Under the pieces are notes generated by a model that saw only the letters and a list, made by a program, of their open reading frames with translations, was not told where the DNA came from and ran no database searches. This document shows positions 1 to 10,573 of a stretch of 64,000 nucleotides of DNA, one piece after another. Each line of letters opens with the position of its first letter. Within the stretch, counting starts at the first letter, position 1. Source of the stretch: Flavimarina sp. Hel_I_48 (GTDB taxonomy: Bacteria > Bacteroidota > Bacteroidia > Flavobacteriales > Flavobacteriaceae); NCBI RefSeq assembly GCF_000733945.1, contig NZ_JPOL01000002.1:3163001-3227000 (forward strand), in the 5' to 3' direction. Position numbers and translations under genes: made by a program.

Positions 1-996
1 AGTTTTCCTAAGACCTTCCTGATCTGCATAACCGGCTGATAAACGAACTGGAAGCACATCGAAGAGCGATCCGCTTACAGATGCGTTGTGCTGCGTTGAA
101 AACGTAGTCCGGTAAATTTCGTCTTGCCAGTCAGTGTTTGCCGTACCCAGAAAATCGGTCCGTTCTGGGAAGTTTTCATTGATAAAACCACTAAAATCCT
201 CTGCAGAGAAAACATCTATTTTTCTAGCCAATGAACCTACGCTAACTTGCGTATCCACATTTACCTGAAGTTTTGATTTCCCTTTTTTAGTAGTAATAAT
301 GATCACGCCATTGGCACCACGGTTACCGTAAATAGCCGCTGCAGACGCATCTTTTAAAACCGAAAAAGATTCAATATCATCAGGGTTTATTGAAGAAAGA
401 ATAGATCGAGAACCTCCAGTGGCGTTGCTCTGTACCGGTAATCCATCAATCACAATGAGCGGACTGTTAGAGGCATTTAAAGAAGCACCCCCACGTATCC
501 TAATCTCAGACCCTGATCCTGGCGCTCCGCTTGTGTTTATGCTAACACCGGCCACACGGCCGTTCAACAGATTTTCTGCGGTAACGTTGTTTCCTTTATT
601 AAAATCGTCCTCGCTTACAAGCTCTACCGAGCCAGTGAGGTCTTTCTTGGTTGTGGTACCATAACCTACCACTACCACAGCTTCCAGTTCTGCGGCATCC
701 TCAGCAAGGCTAACATCAATATTGGGCTGTCCCGTGAAAGGTATGGTTTGGGTTTTGAACCCTACAAACGAAAATTCAATCACATCGCCGTTGTTTATTC
801 CGGTTAGGGTGTAATTTCCGTCAAAGTCTGTAGTAACTCCATTTGTGGTATTCTGTACCAGGATATTCACTCCTGGAATGGGTTGATTTGTAGATGCCTC
901 GGTTATCGTTCCGCTCACAGTATTCTGCGCAAACGATGTAAAAGAGGCAAACAAAAAGAGGAACGAGAGTCCCTTTAAAATTGATCTCATGTACAT
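1..996 (-). CDS. susC: SusC/RagA-type TonB-dependent receptor, N-terminal part (runs off window)
   Basis: Only the first ~330 residues are present; the gene continues beyond base 1. The translation starts with a signal peptide ending near SFAQ, then a carboxypeptidase-regulatory-like beta-sandwich (about residues 25-110), a VVVGYGTTTKKDLTGSV segment typical of SusC proteins, and the TonB plug (IRIRGGASLNASNSPL, VIDGLPV, AAIYGNRGANGVI). SusC proteins form outer-membrane channels with a SusD lid and import oligosaccharides using TonB energy. It is divergent from the LacI regulator and GH13 genes, so starch/maltodextrin is the likely substrate (inference from context). Two in-frame ATGs (996 and 990) are possible starts. 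SusD is presumably outside the window. Confidence 0.93.
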   Translation of the reverse strand, partial: MYMRSILKGLSFLFLFASFTSFAQNTVSGTITEASTNQPIPGVNILVQNTTNGVTTDFDGNYTLTGINNGDVIEFSFVGFKTQTIPFTGQPNIDVSLAEDAAELEAVVVVGYGTTTKKDLTGSVELVSEDDFNKGNNVTAENLLNGRVAGVSINTSGAPGSGSEIRIRGGASLNASNSPLIVIDGLPVQSNATGGSRSILSSINPDDIESFSVLKDASAAAIYGNRGANGVIIITTKKGKSKLQVNVDTQVSVGSLARKIDVFSAEDFSGFINENFPERTDFLGTANTDWQDEIYRTTFSTQHNASVSGSLFDVLPVRLSAGYADQEGLRKT

Positions 997-1207
997 ATTT
1001 TGAATAATTCTATTATTAAAATTGCTTAATTCTGAATTTTAAGCGCATAAAAATAGATATTCTCAATATAACAGGGTAGTGTGAAACTAGAGCGGTGCCA
1101 ACTATAACGGTTTCGTGTTGACAACTTTTTTTGAAGAGGAAGAAGAGCGCTTATTTTATGATAAGAAGTGACAATGTAGCTATATTTTTTTTAAATTGAC
1201 CCACGCT

Positions 1208-2227
1208 ATGAAAAGAAAAATAACCTTAAAAGATATTGCGAAAGAGCTGAGCGTATCTATTTCAACCGTTTCAAAATCCCTTAAAGATAGTTCGGAAATA
1301 GGGGAAGATACCCGTGAGAAGGTGAAGGCATTTGCTGCACTTTACAATTACAAACCCAATAATATAGCGATAAGCCTTAAAAATCGGCGTACCAAGAACA
1401 TTGCGCTTATCATCCCCGAGATCGTAAACGATTTTTTTGGTGAAGTAATAGGCGGGGTGGAAGAAGCGGCTAATGAGAAAGGCTACAATGTTATCGTTTG
1501 CCTTTCCAATGAATCTTTTGATAAAGAGGTTGTCAATATAGATACCCTGGCGCATGGTGGTCAGGTAGACGGATTTATCATTTCACTTTCCAAAGAAACC
1601 ATGTTGCGCCAGGATTATAACCATCTCATTGAGGTTGAAAATCAAGGTATGCCACTGGTAATGGTAGATCGTGTGACAGAGCAGGTTCTTTGCGATAAGG
1701 TAATTGTTGACGATGCACGTGGCAGTTATAACGCGGTAAGCCATCTTATAGAACAAGGTCGAAAAAAGATTGCATTGATAACCACGGTAGACTATATAAG
1801 CGTGGGGCACCTGCGTACTCAGGGCTATATTAAAGCCCTGGGCGATCATGGACTGGAAATAAATGAGGATCTAATTGTACGCGTAGATGATATTGCAAAA
1901 TGTGAGGCGCAGATCGCCGCGATGATAAAGAAGAACGAAATAGATGGTGTTTTTGCCGTAAACGAACTTTTTGCGGTTATTGCTATGCAAGCTGTACATC
2001 AGCTGGGCAAAAATGTGCCTAAAGATGTTGCCCTGATCGGTTTTTCTGATGGTAAATTGCTAAAGCATTCCACACCGGCGATAAGTACGGTAAGTCAGCA
2101 CGGCAGGGAAATGGGTCGTATTGCCGTAAAAATGCTCATAAAACGCCTGCTTTCTGATAAAGAGGAAGAAAGTTTTAGCACCAGGGTAATTAAAACCTCC
2201 ATCATAAAAAGAAAATCTACGGAATAG
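1208..2227 (+). CDS. LacI-family transcriptional regulator of the alpha-glucan locus
   Basis: The product (339 aa from ATG 1208) has a LacI-type helix-turn-helix at the very N-terminus (ITLKDIAKELSVSISTVSKS), a hinge helix region and a periplasmic-binding-protein-like sensor domain (NIALIIPEIVNDFFGEVIGG; later DVALIGFSDG). An in-frame TTG at 1196 lies upstream, but the HTH begins only a few residues after ATG 1208, which is the natural start. It lies between divergent susC and two GH13 genes (33 bp to the next gene), so it probably senses a sugar ligand and controls the locus in both directions; the effector is not visible from sequence. Confidence 0.9.
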   Translation: MKRKITLKDIAKELSVSISTVSKSLKDSSEIGEDTREKVKAFAALYNYKPNNIAISLKNRRTKNIALIIPEIVNDFFGEVIGGVEEAANEKGYNVIVCLSNESFDKEVVNIDTLAHGGQVDGFIISLSKETMLRQDYNHLIEVENQGMPLVMVDRVTEQVLCDKVIVDDARGSYNAVSHLIEQGRKKIALITTVDYISVGHLRTQGYIKALGDHGLEINEDLIVRVDDIAKCEAQIAAMIKKNEIDGVFAVNELFAVIAMQAVHQLGKNVPKDVALIGFSDGKLLKHSTPAISTVSQHGREMGRIAVKMLIKRLLSDKEEESFSTRVIKTSIIKRKSTE

Positions 2228-2260
2228 TGATCTCCTTTTTAATTTTAAAAATTATAGTTA

Positions 2261-4120
2261 ATGACCCAAAAATGCATATTTATTAAACCTTTCCATCTAA
2301 CGGTACTATTCTTATTTTTTATTCAAATGACGCATGCGCAATTAAAACGTGTTGAACCGCCATTCTGGTGGTCTGGTATGCATATGGAAGAACTACAGAT
2401 CCTTCTATACGGCGATTCGATTTCTGATTATGAAGTCAGCAGTGACGTTCTGGAGATTACAGAGGTTAAAAGTACCGAAAATCCCAATTATCTTTTTGTT
2501 ACCATAAAGGCAAAAGATGTAAAGCCAGGGGAGTATAGCTTCCGTTTTAAGAAAGGCGGCAATACAGGCTTTATTCAGCAATATGTAATAAAAAAGCGAA
2601 GGGAGAATTCCGCTTTGCGGAATGGATTCAATAGCAGCGATATGATCTATCTGCTTATGCCAGACCGTTTTGCCAATGGAAATCCGTCTACTGATTCTGT
2701 TCCCCCCATGACCGAAAAGGCATCCCGAAAACAGCCCGGCGGCCGGCATGGCGGTGATATAAAAGGGATTATAGATCATCTGGATTACCTGCAGGACCTG
2801 GGTGTTACCACCTTATGGAGCACTCCACTCAACGAAGATAATGATGCCAACCATTCTTATCACGGCTATGCGCAAAGCGATGTTTATAATATTGACCCCC
2901 GTTATGGTACGAATGAGGAGTATAGGGAACTCGCTTCAGAACTGCATAAAAAAGACATGAAACTGATTATGGATTATGTGACCAATCATTGGGGAATAGA
3001 ACACTGGATGATGAAAGATTTGCCCATGCACGACTGGATTCATCAATTTCCAGAGGGTTTTAAAAATACAAATTATAGGATGACGACGCAGTTTGATACG
3101 CATACCTCCATTATTGATAAGGAGATCAATGAGAAAGGCTGGTTTGTCAAATCCATGCCAGATCTTAACCAGAGCAACCCGTTAATGCTTAATTATCTTA
3201 TTCAAAATGCCATCTGGTGGATAGAATATGCAGATCTTGATGGGCTGCGGGTAGATACCTATTCCTATAATGAAAAGGAAGGCATAGCCAAATGGACCAA
3301 AGCAATTATGGATGAATATCCAAACCTCAATATCGTAGGTGAAATATGGATGCACGAGCCGGCACATATTGCATACTGGCAAAAGGACAGCAAAATAGGA
3401 GCTATACAAAATTTCAACTCGCATTTGCCCACGGTGATGGATTTTCCGCTACATGATGTGATGGAGCGGCTTTTTGGAGAGCGACAGGACTGGGATACCG
3501 GCATGATACGCGCATATAATGTGCTGGCAAGCGATTTTCTTTACCCAGACACCAATAATTTACTCGTTTTTACCGAAAATCACGATACCCAGCGTACCAA
3601 TACCAAATTGAAGGGAAGCCTGGCAAATTACAAACTTGCCACAACACTACTTGCCACAACACGGGGGATTCCGCAGTTATACTACGGTACAGAGATTGGT
3701 ATGCAAGGAGATAAGGACAAAGGCGATGGCGATATACGCCGCGATTTTCCAGGGGGTTGGGAAGGTGATACAAACAATGCCTTCACGCAATCTGGCCGCA
3801 CTAAAAAACAGGAAGAATATCATGCGTTCACTAAAAAACTATTCAACTGGAGAAAAAATGCAAAAGCGGTACATACGGGATGTTTGTTGCACTATGTGCC
3901 AGAAGAAAATGTATATATTTATTTTAGGATCCTTGAAGAACGGCGTATAATGGTCGTGCTGAACAACAATACAAACGATCAGGTCCTAAGGCTGGATCGA
4001 TTTTCGGAAGGGTTAAATGGGAAATCTTCCGGAGTGGATATTCTCTCGGGAATTGAGGTAAATTTGAAAGATAAACTGAAAGTAACTGCCAAGACCCCAA
4101 TGGTCATTGAACTGGATTAA
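2261..4120 (+). CDS. GH13 alpha-amylase family enzyme, SusA/cyclomaltodextrinase-neopullulanase-like, secreted
   Basis: 619 aa. A signal peptide ends near residue 26 (MTHAQ), followed by an N-terminal beta-sandwich of the cyclomaltodextrinase-N type (about 27-115) and the GH13 barrel. Catalytic residues visible are the nucleophile Asp332 in DGLRVDTYSY, the acid/base Glu361 in VGEIWMHEP and the transition-state Asp442 in TENHDTQR. The N-terminal domain and length match neopullulanase/cyclomaltodextrinase enzymes that cut maltodextrins in the periplasm, as SusA does. It has a classical signal peptide and no lipobox Cys, so it is probably periplasmic. It shares its transcription unit with the LacI gene upstream and a second GH13 gene 17 bp downstream. 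Confidence 0.9.
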   Translation: MTQKCIFIKPFHLTVLFLFFIQMTHAQLKRVEPPFWWSGMHMEELQILLYGDSISDYEVSSDVLEITEVKSTENPNYLFVTIKAKDVKPGEYSFRFKKGGNTGFIQQYVIKKRRENSALRNGFNSSDMIYLLMPDRFANGNPSTDSVPPMTEKASRKQPGGRHGGDIKGIIDHLDYLQDLGVTTLWSTPLNEDNDANHSYHGYAQSDVYNIDPRYGTNEEYRELASELHKKDMKLIMDYVTNHWGIEHWMMKDLPMHDWIHQFPEGFKNTNYRMTTQFDTHTSIIDKEINEKGWFVKSMPDLNQSNPLMLNYLIQNAIWWIEYADLDGLRVDTYSYNEKEGIAKWTKAIMDEYPNLNIVGEIWMHEPAHIAYWQKDSKIGAIQNFNSHLPTVMDFPLHDVMERLFGERQDWDTGMIRAYNVLASDFLYPDTNNLLVFTENHDTQRTNTKLKGSLANYKLATTLLATTRGIPQLYYGTEIGMQGDKDKGDGDIRRDFPGGWEGDTNNAFTQSGRTKKQEEYHAFTKKLFNWRKNAKAVHTGCLLHYVPEENVYIYFRILEERRIMVVLNNNTNDQVLRLDRFSEGLNGKSSGVDILSGIEVNLKDKLKVTAKTPMVIELD

Positions 4121-4137
4121 CTTTTGACCAACGGCAT

Positions 4138-6018
4138 ATGAAATACGCATCAACGATAAAAAAATTAGCAGCCGTCCTGTTAACCCTTACCACGCTTTCG
4201 TGTAAAACCGAATTGAAAAACACAAAAAACATGCAGAAAACAGCCCAAAAAGAAGTGATTTATCAGGTTTTTACCCGATTATTCGGTAATACCAATGAAA
4301 CCAATAAACAATGGGGGACACTTGCCGAAAACGGTGTGGGAAAATTCAATGATTTTACGCCAAAGGCACTCAAGGAAATCAAAGATTTTGGGGCGACCTA
4401 CATCTGGTATACCGGTGTTCCCCACCATGCGGTAATTACCGATTATACTGAATACGGAATTTCCAATGACGACGCAGATGTGGTTAAAGGCAGGGCGGGA
4501 AGTCCATATGCCGTCAAGGATTATTATCAGGTAAATCCTGATCTCGCCGAGGATCCAGCAAACCGCATGGAAGAATTTGAGGCGCTCATTAAACGAACAC
4601 ATGAAGCGGGCCTAAAACTGATTATTGATATTGTTCCCAATCATGTGGCGCGGCATTATGAAGGCAAAAACAATCCAGAAGGTGTGACCGATTTTGGTGC
4701 TGAAGATAGTACGGATGTGGTTTATGCAAAAGACAATAGTTTCTATTATATCCCGGGAAGTAGTTTTAAAATTCCCCATTGGCAAAATGGTTATGTTCCG
4801 CTGGGCGGAACAAAGGATTCCCTGGTAAATGGGAATTTTGAAGAAAACCCGGCAAAATGGACAGGCAATGGCTCCCGTGATGCACAGCCAGATCAAAATG
4901 ACTGGTATGAGACCATAAAAGTAAATTATGGCGTAAAGCCTAATGGAACGACCGATTTTGATTCCCTTCCAGCCGATTTTAAAGATCGGGATCCTGAAGC
5001 GCATTTTGAGTTTTGGAAGGATAAAGAAGTACCAGGGTCCTGGAAAAAATTCAGGGATATTGCCCTATTCTGGACGGCAAAAGGCGTAGATGGTTTCCGT
5101 TACGACATGGCAGAAATGGTACCGGTGGAATTCTGGAGCTATATGAACAGCGCGATAAAAAGGAAGAACCCAGACGCTTTTTTATTGGCTGAGGTTTACA
5201 ATCCCGCAATGTACCGCGACTATATCCATAAAGGAAAAATGGACTATCTGTACGATAAAGTTGAACTTTACGATACTTTAAAATATATCATGCAGGGCTA
5301 CGGAAGTACAGATCATATCGCCCCAATTATTGAAGCCCAGCACGATATTGAAGGTCATTTGCTGCATTTTCTGGAAAATCATGACGAGCAGCGTATCGTA
5401 AGTCCAGATTTTGCCGGTAACGCCGAAAAAGGCAAGCCAGCAATGGTAGTCTCGGCAACGATAACAACGGCCCCCACAATGGTTTATTTTGGACAGGAAT
5501 TTGGGGAACCGGCCAAAGAGGATCTTGGTTTTGGCGATCCCACGCGAACCTCAATTTTTGATTATGGATCTGTTCCCAGCGTCAGGAAATGGGTAAACAA
5601 CGGAAAATTTGACGGTGGAAAAAACAGCGAAGAAGAGCTAAAATTGCGTGATTTTTATAAAAAACTGCTCAATTTCACCACAAATAGTCCTGCTTTAATG
5701 GGCGATTATGCCGATTTACAAAAATACAATAGGGAGCATACAGAATGGTACAATGATAAGGTTTACTCCTTTGTGCGCTGGTCTGAAGAGGAAAAACTGA
5801 TCATTGTGACCAACTTTGACGCGCAGGATGCTTTTGGCTTTGAGCTTCAGCTTCCGCAGGAAGTAATCGCGCAATGGAATCTAGCAGACGGCAATTATAA
5901 AGTTACAGATCAACTGAACACAGAAAAAACCGGAAATCTCAAGATTACCGGTGGTAAAGGGCAGATTCGCATAGATGTTAATCCTTTGGAATCTTTTATA
6001 TTCAAAGTGGGCAGTTAA
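4138..6018 (+). CDS. GH13 alpha-amylase family lipoprotein
   Basis: 626 aa. The N-terminus is a lipoprotein signal with lipobox LTTLSC, so the enzyme is probably membrane anchored. The GH13 catalytic set is complete: Asp323 in DGFRYDMAEM, Glu352 in LLAEVYNP and Asp416 in ENHDEQR. The region around residues 220-290 (WTGNGSRDAQPDQNDWYET) is a large B-domain-like insertion, and a C-terminal beta domain ends the protein. It lies 17 bp after the first GH13 gene in the same operon. The exact specificity (alpha-amylase versus alpha-glucosidase-type) cannot be set from sequence; partnership with SusC and the periplasmic GH13 suggests maltodextrin breakdown. Confidence 0.88.
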   Translation: MKYASTIKKLAAVLLTLTTLSCKTELKNTKNMQKTAQKEVIYQVFTRLFGNTNETNKQWGTLAENGVGKFNDFTPKALKEIKDFGATYIWYTGVPHHAVITDYTEYGISNDDADVVKGRAGSPYAVKDYYQVNPDLAEDPANRMEEFEALIKRTHEAGLKLIIDIVPNHVARHYEGKNNPEGVTDFGAEDSTDVVYAKDNSFYYIPGSSFKIPHWQNGYVPLGGTKDSLVNGNFEENPAKWTGNGSRDAQPDQNDWYETIKVNYGVKPNGTTDFDSLPADFKDRDPEAHFEFWKDKEVPGSWKKFRDIALFWTAKGVDGFRYDMAEMVPVEFWSYMNSAIKRKNPDAFLLAEVYNPAMYRDYIHKGKMDYLYDKVELYDTLKYIMQGYGSTDHIAPIIEAQHDIEGHLLHFLENHDEQRIVSPDFAGNAEKGKPAMVVSATITTAPTMVYFGQEFGEPAKEDLGFGDPTRTSIFDYGSVPSVRKWVNNGKFDGGKNSEEELKLRDFYKKLLNFTTNSPALMGDYADLQKYNREHTEWYNDKVYSFVRWSEEEKLIIVTNFDAQDAFGFELQLPQEVIAQWNLADGNYKVTDQLNTEKTGNLKITGGKGQIRIDVNPLESFIFKVGS

Positions 6019-6021
6019 CTA

Positions 6022-6456
6022 TTAGTTGGAAGCAGTTGCGATTTTCGCCTTGATTTCTGGAACTTCAAAGCAGATATTAAGTTTTTGATTTCCAAAATCG
6101 CGCGCCGCCTGCACATCTGTACCCAGGTGCAGGTCAATTTTTTTCTTATACCTGCGGTTCATTTTATCATTTACCTTAAAAGGTTCGTTAAAACCCTCAA
6201 TATAGATCATCGTGCCATGAACCATCCCGCTATCTATTAGATCCCGGGAGATTGCAACAGAAGGGACATTGGGGTTGAGCGTATCTCCCCATGCGGTTAT
6301 TTTGCCATTTGTCCCTATACGCGTCTGGTTGCCCAAACTGTTGTAAGCGGAAGCTTTGACCTCCATACATTTCATTTCCGGCGAATCTTTTTCATCGCAG
6401 GAAAGGATTAAAAGCAGGAATATTAAAGCGGAAATTTTTAGCGTAAAATTTTTCAT
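6022..6456 (-). CDS. 3D-domain (DPBB fold) lipoprotein
   Basis: 144 aa with a lipoprotein signal (lipobox LILSC). The remainder matches the 3D domain, a double-psi beta-barrel related to MltA and RlpA lytic-transglycosylase folds: KASAYNSLGNQT, GKITAWGDTLNP, VAISRDLIDSG, GTMIYIEGFNEP and VNDKMNRRY, with conserved Asp residues (WGD, SRD, VND). Family members act on or bind peptidoglycan, but no activity is proven for small stand-alone forms. It converges on the GH13 operon with only 3 bp between the stop codons and is not part of that pathway. Confidence 0.82.
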   Translation of the reverse strand: MKNFTLKISALIFLLLILSCDEKDSPEMKCMEVKASAYNSLGNQTRIGTNGKITAWGDTLNPNVPSVAISRDLIDSGMVHGTMIYIEGFNEPFKVNDKMNRRYKKKIDLHLGTDVQAARDFGNQKLNICFEVPEIKAKIATASN

Positions 6457-6620
6457 GGCAGTTGGTTTTACACGTAAAATAGGGATTTAGGAGCGTAAAT
6501 GCTTGTTTTTAAGACAAATATTAGGGTTTTTGGATTTCAAATGTTTCTGATTCTATAAATTATTTGGGGATTATGAACGGTAAATGTTCTATTAAATAAC
6601 CACGTGAGAAAATATCTCTA

Positions 6621-6677
6621 TAAAAAAGGGTTTATAAAAGCTGGCCATTCGTGACGACCAGAACTTTTATAAATCCT
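6621..6677 (-). terminator. Strong intrinsic terminator after ybaB
   Basis: On the minus strand a 13-bp stem (GGATTTATAAAAG paired with CTTTTATAAACCC, one G-U pair) continues after a small AA bulge into a CTGG/CCAG extension and is followed by CCCTTTTTTTATA. It sits directly downstream of the minus-strand ybaB gene. Seen directly in sequence. Confidence 0.85.
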
Positions 6678-6700
6678 TTCAATGTTTCTATTCTAAAAAA

Positions 6701-7024
6701 TTATTTGAACATATCCAGTCCCGGGATATCTGGCATGCCTTCTTTTGCAACTGCTGCAAGTTCGCCCTCATAATTATTTTTGGCACGTTCCAGTGCTTTG
6801 TTAAGGGTAAGGATCAGGTAATCCTCTAATTGCTCTTTATCTTCTAACAAAGAATCGTCAATGTCTATCGTTTTTATTTTTCCGGCAACACTAACGGAAG
6901 TTTTTAAAAGTCCGTCATTTGTTTTTTCATCAATATAAACGGTTTCAAGTCGTTTTTTTGTTGCTTCGGCTTTCTCCTGGGCTTCTTTGATTTTTCCCAT
7001 CATGCCCATCATATCTCCCATCAT
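6701..7024 (-). CDS. ybaB: YbaB/EbfC family nucleoid-associated protein
   Basis: 107 aa. The sequence has the family pattern: a Met-rich N-terminus ([20 protein letters not shown]), an amphipathic coiled helix, a central [16 protein letters not shown] strand segment and a helical C-terminus containing [13 protein letters not shown]. YbaB proteins are small dimeric DNA-binding proteins of the nucleoid, often next to recR/dnaX elsewhere; here the gene is alone, with its own terminator downstream. Length agrees with the family (about 100-110 aa). Confidence 0.9.
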   Translation of the reverse strand: MMGDMMGMMGKIKEAQEKAEATKKRLETVYIDEKTNDGLLKTSVSVAGKIKTIDIDDSLLEDKEQLEDYLILTLNKALERAKNNYEGELAAVAKEGMPDIPGLDMFK

Positions 7025-7236
7025 AATTGTATACTTTTAAAGTTAGTTTAGTTTTCTGCGGTAATTTAAGGTAAGACCCTTTCGCCATTTCAAAAAGGAC
7101 AGAATACCACATTTGCAAACAAAGCTAATTAAAGCCGCAAAAACAGATCGGCTAAATAACGTTTCTTTTTGATTGAAACGTAAATAAATCAGGCTCATTC
7201 TTCCTACATTTAGATAAAATCAAAATTTTCTTTTCA

Positions 7237-9372
7237 ATGAAAAAAACCATACTCCTCATCTTGCTTTCTTGTACTTTTACACTTTCATTTAACGCTCAAA
7301 ATACACAAGAAGTGCAACAATCGCCCACCCCTCCAGATGCAGAAAAAATTGCCAAGGAATTAGAAAAACACGGTGACAAACGTGTAGATGAGTATTACTG
7401 GATGAATGAGCGCGATACACCACGCGTGATGGATTACCTGAAGCGTGAAAATACCTATTACGACGTGATGACCTCGCATACCAAGCCTTTGCAGGAGAAG
7501 CTTTTTACGGAGATGAAGGCACGCATAAAAGAAGATGATGAGTCTGTGCCTTATAAATACAATGGCTACTGGTATTACCAGCGGTTTGAAAAAGGGCAGA
7601 ACTATCCACTTTATTGCCGCAAACCTGAAACCCTGGACGCTCCAGAGGAAGTAATGTTTGACAACAATGCCATGGCAGAAGGTCATGCATATTTTGACCA
7701 GGCGGGCTATACGATCTCAGAAAACACAGAACTTGCGGCCTATTCGATAGATACGGTGAGCCGGAGGCAATATACCTTGCAGATCAAAAACCTCAAAACC
7801 GGTGAAATCTATCCCGAAAAGATTGAGAATACTACGGGCAATGCAATCTGGGCAAATGACAATAAAACCTTGTTTTACACGCGAAAAGATCCTCAAACCT
7901 TACGCAGTAGTCAGGTTTACAAACATGTTTTAGGCACCGCGGCCGATAGTGATACGCTTGTTTTTGAGGAGAACGATGAGACCTTTTCGGTGTATATTAC
8001 AAAAACCAAGTCCAGGGAATATCTTATCATGGGATCTGGGAGCACATTGACCAGTGAAGCGCAATATACCAGTGCAAACGGACCAGATTTTGATTTTAAA
8101 GTCCTTCAACCACGGGTGCGCGGTCTGGAATATGATGTTTCCCACTATGGCGACTTTTTCTATCTGGTGACCAATAAAGACAAGGCAACCAACTTTAAGC
8201 TCATGAAAACCCCGGTCAATGCTACCACGCAGGAGAACTGGGAAGAGGTAATTCCGCACCGCGCGGAAGTATTGCTTGAGGATATAGAAATATTTAAAGA
8301 CTATCTCGTAGTCGATGAGCGTAGCAAAGGATTGAACCAGATCAATATAAAGACGTGGGACAATACAGTGGATTATTATATTCCCTTCGATAATGAAACC
8401 TATAATGTCTATACCAGTATCAACCCTGATTTTGATACTAAAAAACTTCGGTATTCCTATAATTCGCTAAATACACCTCCTTCCGTGGTGGAATATGACA
8501 TGGAAACCAAAGAAAAAATAGTTCTTAAAGAAGCAGAGATACTTGGAGGGGAGTTCAATAAGGATAACTATGAGACCAAACGGGTCTGGGCCACTGCTTC
8601 TGATGGTGTAAAAATCCCCATTTCGCTGATCTATAAAAAAGGAATGGAGCGTGACGGCGAGAACCCTTTGTTACAATACGCTTACGGAAGTTATGGCTAT
8701 ACTACAGATCCTTCTTTCTCATCGTCACGGTTGAGTTTGCTGGATCGTGGTTTTGTTTTTGCGATAGCGCATGTACGCGGTGGGGAATATATGGGGCGCA
8801 ACTGGTATGAGGATGGTAAATTATTTAAAAAGAAAAACACGTTTACAGATTTTATCGCCTGTTCAAAATATCTGACCGGGCAGCGCTATACAAGTGCATC
8901 GCATTTGTATGCCTATGGAGGTTCTGCCGGTGGTCTGTTGATGGGTGCCGTTGCGAATATGGCTCCGCAGCTTTATAATGGTATCATCGCCGCAGTACCT
9001 TTTGTAGATGTGATCACAACCATGCTGGACGATACGATCCCGCTTACCACTTCAGAATATGATGAATGGGGAAATCCCAATGAGAAGGAATATTATGACT
9101 ATATGTTGTCCTACTCACCTTACGATCAGGTAAAAGAGCAAAAATACCCTAATATGCTGGTAACCACGGGATACCACGATTCACAGGTACAGTACTGGGA
9201 ACCGGCTAAATGGGTGGCAAAATTGCGCGATAAAAACCAGGGAGATGCCCTGATTTTATTTCATACAAATATGGATGCGGGTCATGGCGGTTCTTCCGGA
9301 CGTTTTGAGGCACTAAAAGAAACAGCCGAAGACTATGCTTTTTTGATCGATTTAGAAGGAAAAACAGAGTAA
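7237..9372 (+). CDS. S9A prolyl oligopeptidase family, oligopeptidase B-like
   Basis: 711 aa with a signal peptide ending near NAQ. The N-terminal half is the seven-bladed beta-propeller; the C-terminal half is the alpha/beta-hydrolase domain with catalytic Ser563 (YGGSAGG), Asp648 (TGYHDSQV) and His683 (DAGHGG). The acidic DERDTPRV-like start and length match oligopeptidase B (PtrB), which cuts short peptides after basic residues. The signal peptide suggests a periplasmic or envelope location, as for many Flavobacteria PtrB paralogues. It is monocistronic with an intrinsic terminator immediately downstream. Confidence 0.9.
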   Translation: MKKTILLILLSCTFTLSFNAQNTQEVQQSPTPPDAEKIAKELEKHGDKRVDEYYWMNERDTPRVMDYLKRENTYYDVMTSHTKPLQEKLFTEMKARIKEDDESVPYKYNGYWYYQRFEKGQNYPLYCRKPETLDAPEEVMFDNNAMAEGHAYFDQAGYTISENTELAAYSIDTVSRRQYTLQIKNLKTGEIYPEKIENTTGNAIWANDNKTLFYTRKDPQTLRSSQVYKHVLGTAADSDTLVFEENDETFSVYITKTKSREYLIMGSGSTLTSEAQYTSANGPDFDFKVLQPRVRGLEYDVSHYGDFFYLVTNKDKATNFKLMKTPVNATTQENWEEVIPHRAEVLLEDIEIFKDYLVVDERSKGLNQINIKTWDNTVDYYIPFDNETYNVYTSINPDFDTKKLRYSYNSLNTPPSVVEYDMETKEKIVLKEAEILGGEFNKDNYETKRVWATASDGVKIPISLIYKKGMERDGENPLLQYAYGSYGYTTDPSFSSSRLSLLDRGFVFAIAHVRGGEYMGRNWYEDGKLFKKKNTFTDFIACSKYLTGQRYTSASHLYAYGGSAGGLLMGAVANMAPQLYNGIIAAVPFVDVITTMLDDTIPLTTSEYDEWGNPNEKEYYDYMLSYSPYDQVKEQKYPNMLVTTGYHDSQVQYWEPAKWVAKLRDKNQGDALILFHTNMDAGHGGSSGRFEALKETAEDYAFLIDLEGKTE

Positions 9373-9383
9373 TTCGAATATTT

Positions 9384-9405
9384 CCCGTAACTTTACGGGA
9401 TTTTT
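9384..9405 (+). terminator. Intrinsic terminator after the S9 peptidase
   Basis: Short perfect stem CCCGTA-ACTT-TACGGG followed by ATTTTTG, 11 bp after the peptidase stop codon. The next gene (start 9443) begins just beyond it. Confidence 0.7.
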
Positions 9406-9442
9406 GAATCCAACTCAAAAAAGCAATACAATCAACTTTTTT

Positions 9443-10483
9443 ATGAAAGAACATCTCAATGTTTATAATAACCTGCTTGGTCTTATTGGTAATACCCCTT
9501 TAGTGCGATTAAATACCATTACCAAGACTCTTCCAGGTTCTTATTTTGCAAAAGTTGAATCTTTTAATCCCGGTCAGTCTTCAAAAGACCGAATTGCCCT
9601 ACATATTGTTGAAGATGCAGAACGTAAGGGCATTTTAAGTCCCGGCGATACCATTGTGGAGACCACTTCTGGCAATACCGGTTTCAGTCTGGCTATGGTG
9701 AGCATAATAAAAGGATATAAGTGTATTCTGGCAGTGAGTTCAAAATCATCAAAAGATAAGATTGATGCCTTGCGTACCATGGGGGCACAGGTTTATGTTT
9801 GCCCTGCACACGTAAAAGCAGACGATCCACGATCGTATTATGAAGTAGCAAAGCGTTTGCACAAAGAAAATGAAGGTTCAGTATATATTAACCAATATTT
9901 TAATGCGCTGAATGCCGAAGCCCACTACGCGACCACCGGCCCAGAAATATGGAATCAAACCGAAGGTAAGATCACGCATTTGGTAGCGTGCAGTGGTACG
10001 GGAGGAACAATTTCTGGAACTGCTCAATATCTAAAGGAACAGAACCCAGAAATTCGTATATTGGGTATAGATGCTTTTGGTAGTATTTTAAAAAAATATC
10101 ATGAAACCCATGAGGTAGACATGAATGAAGTCTATCCTTATCGTATAGAAGGCTTGGGTAAAAACCTGGTTCCCACGGCAACCGACTTTGATGCGATCGA
10201 TTATTTTGAGAAGGTAAGTGATGAAGATAGTGCGCACACGGCACGCGAACTTGCAAAAACCGAAGGTATTTTCGCCGGTTACACCAGTGGCGCAGCGATA
10301 CAGGGTGTTAAGCAACTTGCCAAGCAGGGCGAATTTGATAAAGATAGCCACGTGGTTGTCATCTTTCCAGATCATGGCAGCAGGTATATGAGCAAAGTAT
10401 ATAGTGATGACTGGATGAACGCTCAGGGATTCCTGGATGAACAACAGCCAACGGCGACCAAAAAAATTGAGTATATAAAATAA
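9443..10483 (+). CDS. PLP-dependent cysteine synthase / cystathionine beta-synthase-like enzyme
   Basis: 346 aa from ATG 9443 (an in-frame TTG at 9404 lies in the preceding terminator and is rejected). Fold type II PLP enzyme: GNTPLVRL at the N-terminus, PLP-lysine Lys48 in NPGQSSKDR, asparagine loop ETTSGNTGF, and phosphate-binding GTGGTISG. The family includes CysK/CysM O-acetylserine sulfhydrylases and the catalytic core of cystathionine beta-synthase; no C-terminal CBS pair is present. The exact substrate cannot be fixed by eye. It is followed after ~90 bp by a second PLP-enzyme gene. Confidence 0.88.
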   Translation: MKEHLNVYNNLLGLIGNTPLVRLNTITKTLPGSYFAKVESFNPGQSSKDRIALHIVEDAERKGILSPGDTIVETTSGNTGFSLAMVSIIKGYKCILAVSSKSSKDKIDALRTMGAQVYVCPAHVKADDPRSYYEVAKRLHKENEGSVYINQYFNALNAEAHYATTGPEIWNQTEGKITHLVACSGTGGTISGTAQYLKEQNPEIRILGIDAFGSILKKYHETHEVDMNEVYPYRIEGLGKNLVPTATDFDAIDYFEKVSDEDSAHTARELAKTEGIFAGYTSGAAIQGVKQLAKQGEFDKDSHVVVIFPDHGSRYMSKVYSDDWMNAQGFLDEQQPTATKKIEYIK

Positions 10484-10573
10484 ATTTTTGGTGTATTGTA
10501 TCAAATATGCCAGAGGAAAGATTTAACTGTGCAAAATATTCAATAATTTTGCACTTTGATTGAAAATGATTGT

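Noticed and set aside
1099..1120. CAAC...GTTG inverted repeat as LacI operator
   Set aside because: The arms are only 4 bp and other symmetric centres in the same stretch (ACG-N4-CGT) are equally good, so no site can be chosen.
1196..1207. TTG start for the LacI gene
   Set aside because: ATG at 1208 sits immediately before the helix-turn-helix; the four extra residues add nothing.
2405..3773. Reverse-strand and other-frame ORFs inside the GH13 genes
   Set aside because: They are shadows of the strongly coding GH13 frame and have no domain features.
7159..7181. ACGTTTC-N9-GAAACGT inverted repeat upstream of the S9 peptidase
   Set aside because: A perfect 7-bp repeat, but no promoter element or regulator supports it as an operator; could be chance in AT-rich DNA.
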